Of a stretch of DNA of 5,789 nt, positions 1-5,163 are shown piece by piece. The position numbers and the translations under genes are program-made. The notes beneath the pieces are model-generated. The model saw only the letters and a list, made by a program, of their open reading frames with translations. It was not told where the DNA came from and did not search any database. This stretch comes from Phycisphaerae bacterium (GTDB taxonomy: Bacteria; Planctomycetota; Phycisphaerae; SM23-33), in assembly GCA_030628445.1 (NCBI GenBank), contig DAOVQV010000116.1, positions 1 to 5,789 on the forward strand. Direction: 5' to 3'. Each line of letters opens with the position of its first letter. Position 1 is the first letter of the stretch.

Positions 1-17
1 AGCGGCTGCGGAATAGG

Positions 18-45
18 AAGTGGGCGAAGCGACCCACTTTTTTTT
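18..45 (+). terminator. Intrinsic terminator-like hairpin upstream of nusA
   Basis: Bases 18-24 (AAGTGGG) are perfectly complementary to 33-39 (CCCACTT), giving a 7-bp stem with an 8-nt loop, followed by an unbroken run of eight T at 38-45. This is the standard layout of a Rho-independent terminator on the + strand. It would end, or attenuate, transcription entering from an upstream gene that is not in the window. Because nusA begins only 80 bp downstream, it may act as a partial terminator ahead of a nusA promoter or as an attenuator inside the operon. The stem is short, so efficiency is uncertain. Confidence 0.65.
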
Positions 46-71
46 GACGTGTTTTGGGTATCGGGTATGGG
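44..71 (+). promoter_or_regulatory. Possible weak sigma-70-type promoter for nusA
   Basis: TTGACG at 44-49 matches the -35 consensus at five of six positions. TATGGG at 66-71 lies 16 bp downstream as a poor -10 candidate that shares only TAT with the consensus. The pair starts at the end of the terminator T tract, a sensible place for a new promoter. The weak -10 box and the GC-rich surroundings make this tentative. Confidence 0.25.
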
Positions 72-80
72 CGCCCCAGC

Positions 81-105
81 GGGCACACGGGTCGCCCCGG
101 TGCCC
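81..105 (+). promoter_or_regulatory. GC-rich leader hairpin just upstream of the nusA ribosome binding site
   Basis: GGGCAC (81-86) pairs with GTGCCC (100-105), and CGGG (88-91) pairs with CCCG (96-99). Together they make a 10-bp, almost all-GC stem with a single bulged A (87) and a TCGC loop (92-95). No T tract follows, so it is not a terminator. It ends 8 nt before the nusA Shine-Dalgarno sequence and could influence access of ribosomes to nusA or RNA stability. The structure is read directly from the bases; any regulatory role is inference. Confidence 0.4.
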
Positions 106-113
106 CCGGGCGT

Positions 114-120
114 AGAAGGA
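114..120 (+). promoter_or_regulatory. Ribosome binding site of nusA
   Basis: AGAAGGA, with a 5-nt spacer, precedes the ATG at 126. It supports this ATG over an in-frame TTG at 54, which would add 24 Gly/Arg/Pro-rich residues that do not belong to the NusA fold. Confidence 0.8.
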
Positions 121-125
121 CAATA

Positions 126-1661
126 ATGAACCAGGAACTGTTACGAATCGTTGACGGGATTGCCCGGGACAAGAACATCGACGCCGAGACGGTATTCGAG
201 GACCTCGAGGCGGCGATGCTATCGGCCATTCGCAAGGCCAATCCGACCGTCGAGGATATCTCGGTCCACATGGACCGCCAGACCGGCGAGATAACCGCAC
301 TCGTCGCCGGACAACAGATGGCGATCCGCCAGCTCGGGCGTATCGCCGCGCAGACCGCCAAGCAGGTAATGATCCAGCGGATCCGAGAGGCCGAACGCGA
401 CAGCATCTACGAAGAATACCTTCAGCGCAAGGGCGAGATCGTTACCGGGAAGACCGTCCGATGGGAAGGCGGGTCGCTGATAGTGGACCTGGGCCGGACC
501 GAGGCGTGCTTACCCCGCAGCGAGCAGATACCGGGCGAGTCACACGGAACCGACGAGCGAATCCGGGCGATGGTCCTGGACGTCCGCGAAGATCCGGGAA
601 CGGTGCGGATTATCCTTTCCCGCACGCATCCGGACTTCATCCGGGCGATGTTCGAGCTGGAAGTTCCGGAAGTGGCCGAAAAGATAATCGAGATCAAGGT
701 TCTGGCCCGCGAGGCCGGGTACCGCACGAAGGCCGCCGTCAACAGCCTGGACTCCAAGGTCGACGCGGTCGGCGCCTGCGTGGGGATACGCGGCAGCCGC
801 ATCAAGAGCATCGTCGAAGAGCTGGGCGGCGAGAAGATCGACATCGTCCGCTGGAACGATTCGTCCAAGATCCTGATCGGCAACTCGCTGAAGCCTGCCG
901 AGGTCGCCGAGATAGCGCTGTGCTTCGAGCTGGGCCGGGCGACGGTCGTGGTCACCGACGATCAGTTATCGCTGGCGATCGGGAAGCGAGGCCAGAACGT
1001 TCGCCTGGCTGCCCGTTTGACCAACTGGGACATCGACATCCTGACGCCCACGGAGTTCAACGCCGGGCTGGACAATCTGGAGAAGGCCCTGCGCGAGGTG
1101 GAAGGCGTGGATTCGACGATAGTCGATCAGATTATCGCAATGGGCATGGTCAACGTCCTCGACGTCGAGGAGGTGGGCTGCGAGCCTCTGATCAAGGAGT
1201 TGCAGATGTCCGCGGAGCTGGCCGGAAAGATCGGCGAGCACTGCGCCGAGGCGGCCAGGCGAATCGCCGAAGAGCAAGCCAAGGCCAAAGCCGACGCCGA
1301 AGCCGCCGCAGCCTCCGCTGCTGCTGAAGCCCGCGCCGAGAAGCCCGCCGCAGCGGAAGCTGAATCGCCCGAGCCAACCGCGGCGAGCGAGACGGGCGAA
1401 GAACCGACCGCCCAGGACGAACCCGCAGGGCCCGAGGCTGAGGCCGGCGCCCAAGAGCCAATAGCTTCGGACGAAGCGCCCGGTGAACAACCTGGCACCG
1501 CCGATAAGACGCCGAAGGCGGATCAAACCGAACAACCGACAGAGCAAGATCAAACTGAAGATACAGAACCCCCCGACGCCGCTGGGGCGGACGAGCAAGC
1601 AGACTCACCCGACCAGGCGCAGGGCGAGAGCCCTCAAGAGCGGAACGGGGAACAGACATAA
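126..1661 (+). CDS. nusA: Transcription termination/antitermination factor NusA
   Basis: NusA binds RNA polymerase and nascent RNA and tunes pausing, intrinsic termination and antitermination in the cytoplasm. The 511-residue product has an N-terminal polymerase-binding domain (about 1-100, with the motif LGRIAAQTAKQV near 70-81), an S1 domain (about 102-168), KH1 with GIRG at 220-223, and KH2 with GKRG at 286-289 followed by QNVRLAARL. A helix-hairpin-helix-like C-terminal domain follows (about 315-382). The last 130 residues are Ala/Glu/Pro/Gln-rich, acidic and probably disordered. The N-terminal domain is about 30 residues shorter than in E. coli, where S1 starts near residue 135. The ATG is chosen because of AGAAGGA five bases upstream and because the conserved MNQELL-type start lies there. 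infB follows after 30 bp, so the two are presumably co-transcribed. The identification is secure; the function of the tail is unknown. Confidence 0.97.
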   Translation: MNQELLRIVDGIARDKNIDAETVFEDLEAAMLSAIRKANPTVEDISVHMDRQTGEITALVAGQQMAIRQLGRIAAQTAKQVMIQRIREAERDSIYEEYLQRKGEIVTGKTVRWEGGSLIVDLGRTEACLPRSEQIPGESHGTDERIRAMVLDVREDPGTVRIILSRTHPDFIRAMFELEVPEVAEKIIEIKVLAREAGYRTKAAVNSLDSKVDAVGACVGIRGSRIKSIVEELGGEKIDIVRWNDSSKILIGNSLKPAEVAEIALCFELGRATVVVTDDQLSLAIGKRGQNVRLAARLTNWDIDILTPTEFNAGLDNLEKALREVEGVDSTIVDQIIAMGMVNVLDVEEVGCEPLIKELQMSAELAGKIGEHCAEAARRIAEEQAKAKADAEAAAASAAAEARAEKPAAAEAESPEPTAASETGEEPTAQDEPAGPEAEAGAQEPIASDEAPGEQPGTADKTPKADQTEQPTEQDQTEDTEPPDAAGADEQADSPDQAQGESPQERNGEQT

Positions 1662-1680
1662 CGCATTAGCGGACAGAGCC

Positions 1681-1686
1681 GGGAGA
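1681..1686 (+). promoter_or_regulatory. Ribosome binding site supporting the TTG start of infB
   Basis: GGGAGA lies five bases before TTG at 1692. No ATG or GTG is available at this point in frame, and the residues that follow (AKRVFEIARELDV) are the expected beginning of an IF2-N domain. The site and the protein family therefore agree on a TTG start. Confidence 0.75.
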
Positions 1687-1691
1687 ATACC

Positions 1692-4304
1692 TTGGCTAAG
1701 CGCGTATTTGAAATAGCACGAGAACTTGATGTGACCTCCAAGGTCGTCCTGACAAAATGTCGGGCCGAGGGACTGAAGATTAAGAACCACATGTCCACCA
1801 TCTCGGCCGGGCTGGAGGCGACAATCCAGGAATGGTTCTCCGAGCAGGCGACGGGGACGGCGGTTGAGACCACCGAGCACATCGACCTGAAAAAAGCGCG
1901 CAAGGAAGCCACCAAAACACGTCGCAAGAAAAAGGTGGCGAAAAAGACCGCCAAACCCAAAGAGGCCCCCGAACCCGAAGCACCACCCGCCGACGTCGCC
2001 GAAGCCCCACAACCCGCCGAACTCGTCGCCGAGGCCCCGCCCGAGCCCGTGGAACCCGAACCGCCCGAGGTCGAGGTCGAACCGCCCGGGCCTCGCGCCA
2101 AACGCAAAATAGCCAAAAAGAAAAAACCCAAAGCGCCTCCCAAGCCCGTAAGACCTGCCGGTCCGCAAGTGGTGCCCGAACCGGCCAAGCTCAGGGGCCC
2201 GCGCGTCGTGCGGGTAGAAAAGCCCGAACTGTTCACCGCCCCGCCGCGACGGGCGCCCAGAGGCGTCGTTCCCGTCTCCGCCGCCGGCACGGCCGCGCCG
2301 CCGAGTCGCGGTAAGGGTCAGCCCACCTCAGAAGAGGCCGAACGGCGCAAGAAGGCCAAGCGGCGCAGCCCGCGACGGCGCGGCGGGCGAAGCGCCGAAA
2401 GCGGGAAGACCGTGCGCGAGTGGCGCGACCAGGACTTAGTGGAGCGCGAACAGCGTCTGGCCGCCGCCAGCGGCGGGACGCTTCGCCGGCACAGAGCGGC
2501 GGAAACGAAAAGGTCCCGCGAGGGCCGTCCCACCGTCATCAGACCGGGACGCGTGGAGGTCGAGGAGCCCCTCACCGTCAAGAACCTCTCCGCCGCAACC
2601 GGGATCAAGACGGCCGAGATCATAAAGAAGCTGATGAGCCTGGGTGTGCTGGCGACGGTGAATCAGACAATCGACCGCGAGCTGGCCGAGACCGTCACGC
2701 TGGACTACGAGATAGAGCTTCTGGTCCGCCGGACCAAGACCGCTGAAGAGGAGCTGCTCGAGCAGCTCGAAGCCCGCCCGAAGGGCGAGATGCTCACGCG
2801 TGCGCCGGTGGTGACGTTCCTGGGGCACGTGGATCACGGGAAGACGTCGCTGTTGGACCGGATACGCAGCACGGCCGTGGTCGAGCAGGAAGCCGGCGGA
2901 ATCACACAGCACATCGGCGCCTACAGGTACGACAAGGACGATACGCACGTGGTGTTCCTCGATACGCCGGGGCATGAGGCATTTACGGCGATGCGGGCAC
3001 GCGGAGCGAACATGACGGACGTGGTCGTGCTGGTGGTCGCCGCCGACGACGGCGTCATGCCGCAAACCGTCGAGGCGATCAACCACGCCCGCGCCGCCGG
3101 CGTGCCCATCGTCGTCGCCCTCAACAAAACCGACGTGCCCGGGGCCAACATTCAGCGGGCGATGGGCCAACTTGCCGAGCAGGACATACAGGCCCAGCAA
3201 TGGGGAGGGACGACCGAGGTAATCCAGACCAGCGCGGTGACCGGCTCCGGCGTGGAAGAGCTGGTGGAGCTGCTGAGCCTCGAAGCCCAACTGCTGGAGC
3301 TCAAGGCCGAGACGGACGCACGCGCCTCCGGGTTCGTCATCGAGGCCAAAATGGACCCCGGCCGAGGCGTCGCGGCCTCCCTGCTCGTCCGCAACGGAAC
3401 ATTGAATACCGGCGACATTCTTCTGGCCGGGGAGGCCTTCGGACGCGTCCGGCAGATGAGAGACGACCTTGGGAGAGATATCGAGCATGCGGGTCCCTCG
3501 ACGCCGGTTGAGGTGACGGGCTTGGACGAAGTGCCCCAGGCGGGCGACCGCTTCTACGTCCTTGAGGGGTTGGAGCAGGCGCGAACCATCGCCGAGGATC
3601 ACCGGCGCCAGGCGAGGGCGGCCTCGCTGGCCGCTACCCCGGCCAAGACGCTGGAAGCACTCATGGCGCAGATCCAGGCCGGCGAGGCGCACGAACTGAA
3701 GCTTATCATCAAGACCGACTTCCAGGGCTCGGCCGAGGCGATAGTCTCGACCCTGCAGAAGCTGGGGACCGATGAGGTTCGGGTCAACGTGCTGCACTCA
3801 GCCGTCGGCGGAATCACCACGGGCGACGTGACGCTGGCGGAGGCGTCTGGGGCGATCATCATCGGGTTCAACGTCGTGCCCGCTGCGGCCGCCAGGCGCT
3901 TGGCCGAGTCCCAAGAGGTCGACATCCGCCAATACCGCGTTATCTACGAGATTATCGAAGACGTGCAGCGGGCGCTGGAAGAAGGCCTGGCCCCCGAGAT
4001 CCGCGAGGAGACGGCAGGCCGCGCGGAGATCCGCCAGACGTTCAAGGTCTCGCGGCTCGGGACGATCGCCGGATGCTTCGTCGCCGACGGAGTCGTCTCC
4101 CGCAACGCCAAGCTCAGGATCATCCGGGACGACATCGTCATCGAATACGATCGTGAGCTGGAGTCGCTGCGGCGTTTCAAGGAAGACGTCCGCGAAGTCC
4201 GCTCCGGTCTGGAGTGCGGGCTGAAGATCGCCGGTTACGACGATATCAAAGAGGGCGATATACTGGAGTTCTACCGGCAGGTCGAAGTGGCTCGGACGCT
4301 GTAG
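1692..4304 (+). CDS. infB: Translation initiation factor IF-2
   Basis: IF-2 is the GTPase that brings fMet-tRNA to the 30S subunit and promotes 50S joining. The product has 870 residues, close to E. coli's 890. A first IF2-N domain (2-50) is followed by a long low-complexity linker (about 60-285) with alternating Lys/Arg-rich and Glu/Pro-rich blocks, then a second IF2-N domain (about 290-342). The G domain shows G1 GHVDHGKT (378-385), the G2 region GGITQHIGA (402-410), G3 DTPGHE (424-429) with catalytic His428, G4 NKTD (478-481) and G5 SAV (514-516). Domain II (about 545-635), domain III (about 650-755) and the tRNA-binding C2 domain (about 770-865, ending DILEFYRQVEVART) follow, so the protein is complete. 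It starts at TTG, 30 bp after nusA, and ends 37 bp before ylxP. No frameshift is visible. Confidence 0.98.
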   Translation: MAKRVFEIARELDVTSKVVLTKCRAEGLKIKNHMSTISAGLEATIQEWFSEQATGTAVETTEHIDLKKARKEATKTRRKKKVAKKTAKPKEAPEPEAPPADVAEAPQPAELVAEAPPEPVEPEPPEVEVEPPGPRAKRKIAKKKKPKAPPKPVRPAGPQVVPEPAKLRGPRVVRVEKPELFTAPPRRAPRGVVPVSAAGTAAPPSRGKGQPTSEEAERRKKAKRRSPRRRGGRSAESGKTVREWRDQDLVEREQRLAAASGGTLRRHRAAETKRSREGRPTVIRPGRVEVEEPLTVKNLSAATGIKTAEIIKKLMSLGVLATVNQTIDRELAETVTLDYEIELLVRRTKTAEEELLEQLEARPKGEMLTRAPVVTFLGHVDHGKTSLLDRIRSTAVVEQEAGGITQHIGAYRYDKDDTHVVFLDTPGHEAFTAMRARGANMTDVVVLVVAADDGVMPQTVEAINHARAAGVPIVVALNKTDVPGANIQRAMGQLAEQDIQAQQWGGTTEVIQTSAVTGSGVEELVELLSLEAQLLELKAETDARASGFVIEAKMDPGRGVAASLLVRNGTLNTGDILLAGEAFGRVRQMRDDLGRDIEHAGPSTPVEVTGLDEVPQAGDRFYVLEGLEQARTIAEDHRRQARAASLAATPAKTLEALMAQIQAGEAHELKLIIKTDFQGSAEAIVSTLQKLGTDEVRVNVLHSAVGGITTGDVTLAEASGAIIIGFNVVPAAAARRLAESQEVDIRQYRVIYEIIEDVQRALEEGLAPEIREETAGRAEIRQTFKVSRLGTIAGCFVADGVVSRNAKLRIIRDDIVIEYDRELESLRRFKEDVREVRSGLECGLKIAGYDDIKEGDILEFYRQVEVARTL

Positions 4305-4341
4305 GGCGGCAACGGCGCACGAGTTTCAACGAGTCAGCTAA

Positions 4342-4629
4342 ATGGGCACTACCATAGGGTTAGTTCACCTGGACTTTCGCGTACCCGAGGCGATGAGCCT
4401 TAAAGACAAGCGCCGGGCGCTGAAGAGCTTCAAGGACCGCCTGCGGAATAAGCACAACGTTTCCGTCGCCGAGGTAAACAACCAGGACAACCATAGAAAG
4501 GCGGTGCTGGCCATCGTGATGGTCGGGAGCGAAAGGCGATACGTCGAATCGGCCTTGCAGCACATCATCAACGCGGCCGAAACGCAAAGGAACATGGTCC
4601 TGGTCGATCACGATATTCAATGGGTCTGA
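4342..4629 (+). CDS. ylxP: DUF503 family protein (YlxP-like)
   Basis: This 95-residue cytoplasmic protein matches the small DUF503/YlxP family by length and by its signature: an N-terminal beta strand (IGLVHLDFRVPEA, 5-17), then SLKDKRRALKSFKDRLR, then HNVSVAEVNNQD, and a C-terminal half with ERRYVESALQHII. The family is typically encoded between infB and rbfA, exactly as here, and has been linked to ribosome or 30S maturation mainly by this neighbourhood; no reaction is known. It has no signal peptide or membrane segment. The ATG has only a weak Shine-Dalgarno (GAG near 4331), so it may depend on ribosomes arriving from infB, whose stop lies 37 bp upstream. The family call is firm, the function is not. 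Confidence 0.9.
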   Translation: MGTTIGLVHLDFRVPEAMSLKDKRRALKSFKDRLRNKHNVSVAEVNNQDNHRKAVLAIVMVGSERRYVESALQHIINAAETQRNMVLVDHDIQWV

Positions 4630-4646
4630 GCCGCCGGGCGAAACAA

Positions 4647-4676
4647 GAAAAGCTGAAAACTGAAAGCTGAAAGAAA
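4647..4676 (+). repeat. Degenerate heptamer array, GAAARCT units
   Basis: GAAA cores start at 4647, 4655, 4662, 4669 and 4673. The central units GAAAACT (4655-4661) and GAAAGCT (4662-4668) have a period of exactly seven, flanked by GAAAAGCT (4647-4654) and a partial GAAAG. The purine-rich run stands out from the surrounding GC-rich DNA. It is noncoding on the + strand, as it follows the ylxP stop. Confidence 0.6.
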
Positions 4677-4703
4677 GAAGCAACGGTGACCACACCATGT
4701 CGT

Positions 4704-4724
4704 TTTTCAGGTTTCGGGTTTCGT
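4704..4724 (+). repeat. Opposed heptamer array, GTTTCGG-type units
   Basis: Three consecutive heptamers, TTTTCAG, GTTTCGG and GTTTCGT, put TTTC cores at 4705, 4712 and 4719 with a period of seven. TTTC is the complement of the GAAA core in the array 30-50 bp upstream. TTTTCAG (4704-4710) is a perfect inverted copy of CTGAAAA (4653-4659), so the two arrays could pair in RNA or DNA. Confidence 0.5.
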
Positions 4725-4740
4725 GCAGGCGTCCCGGCGG

Positions 4741-4749
4741 AAGGTGGAG
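4741..4749 (+). promoter_or_regulatory. Ribosome binding site of rbfA
   Basis: AAGGTGGAG lies six bases before the ATG at 4756 and is the strongest Shine-Dalgarno in this stretch. It decides the start in favour of 4756 rather than the in-frame GTG at 4723, which lacks a comparable site and lies at the edge of the heptamer repeat. Confidence 0.75.
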
Positions 4750-4755
4750 CTTCAC

Positions 4756-5163
4756 ATGGGTCGTCGAAGCGAAAGAGTTGGAAACCTGATTCGTCAGACA
4801 ATCGGCGAGCTGCTGCTGTCGAAATTGTCCGATCCGCGTCTCGATCCGGCCGCCACGTCGGTCACGCACGTCGAGATGACCGACGACCTGCTGGGTGCGA
4901 AGGTCTACGTCTCGGTAATGGGCGACGAGGCCGCCCAAAGAAAGGCCCTGCGGGCGCTGCGGGGCGCGGCGGGGCACATCCAGAAACTGATGATGCGGCA
5001 AATCCGGCTGAGGCACACGCCGGTGCTGGACTTCGTGCTGGATACCAATTTCAAAAAGACGCTTCAGACGCTCCGGATCATCCAAGAGGCCTCCGACCAG
5101 ATACGCACAAAGGAACAGGCCGAAGCGTCGAGCACCGAGGGCGAATACGAGGAAACGCCTTAG
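4756..5163 (+). CDS. rbfA: 30S ribosome-binding factor RbfA
   Basis: RbfA binds the immature 30S subunit near helix 1 of 16S rRNA and assists late maturation and cold adaptation. The 135-residue product matches the family's usual length (E. coli 133). It shows the N-terminal helix with RSERVGNLIRQTIGELL (4-20), the DPRL segment (27-30), the strand TSVTHVEMTDDLLGAKVYVSV (34-54), the kinked KH-fold helix pair around AAG (71-73), and the final strand RHTPVLDFVLD (86-96). An acidic, probably flexible tail ends the protein. An in-frame GTG at 4723 would add 11 residues, but the AAGGTGGAG site and family length favour ATG at 4756. The stop TAG touches the ATG of the next gene, so translation of the two is probably coupled. 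Confidence 0.95.
   Translation: MGRRSERVGNLIRQTIGELLLSKLSDPRLDPAATSVTHVEMTDDLLGAKVYVSVMGDEAAQRKALRALRGAAGHIQKLMMRQIRLRHTPVLDFVLDTNFKKTLQTLRIIQEASDQIRTKEQAEASSTEGEYEETP
5149..5153 (+). promoter_or_regulatory. Ribosome binding site of the endonuclease III-fold gene, inside rbfA
   Basis: GAGGA within the last codons of rbfA lies ten bases before ATG 5164, which directly follows the rbfA TAG. The arrangement suits re-initiation or coupled translation. Confidence 0.5.

Larger units (their letters stand above)
4630..4755. other. Intergenic gap between ylxP and rbfA
   Basis: At 126 bp this is the longest gap between genes in the window. It holds an A-rich GAAA heptamer array, an opposed TTTC heptamer array and the rbfA ribosome binding site. 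I see no convincing promoter and no T-tract terminator. A 30-codon ORF from 4697 runs out of frame into rbfA and has no protein features, so I do not call it a gene. Confidence 0.6.

Noticed and set aside
54..125. 24-residue N-terminal extension of NusA from TTG at 54
   Set aside because: The added residues are low-complexity Gly/Arg/Pro with no NusA homology, and the Shine-Dalgarno AGAAGGA points to ATG 126.
1..126. Open + strand frame from base 1 to TAA at 124-126, as a possible 3' end of rimP
   Set aside because: The translation is Gly/Pro-rich with no RimP features and reads straight through the terminator hairpin and T tract. Other frames also end early (stops at 14-16 and 45-47), so the upstream gene cannot be assigned.
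461..1327. Plus-strand open frame in another phase within nusA
   Set aside because: It is Arg/Gly-rich shadow sequence inside nusA, typical of high-GC codon bias.
2436..3797. Long minus-strand open frame (about 450 codons) opposite infB
   Set aside because: It lies wholly opposite a certain infB, and its translation is rich in His, Arg, Gly and Leu as expected from the complement of GC-rich codons. No domain is recognisable.
4305..4341. Direct repeat ACGAGT (4319-4324 and 4329-4334) between infB and ylxP
   Set aside because: Two six-base copies ten bases apart are easily due to chance, and no hairpin or operator-like symmetry accompanies them.
4723..4755. GTG at 4723 as the start of rbfA
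   Set aside because: It lacks a good ribosome binding site and adds 11 non-family residues, whereas ATG 4756 has AAGGTGGAG and gives the usual RbfA length.
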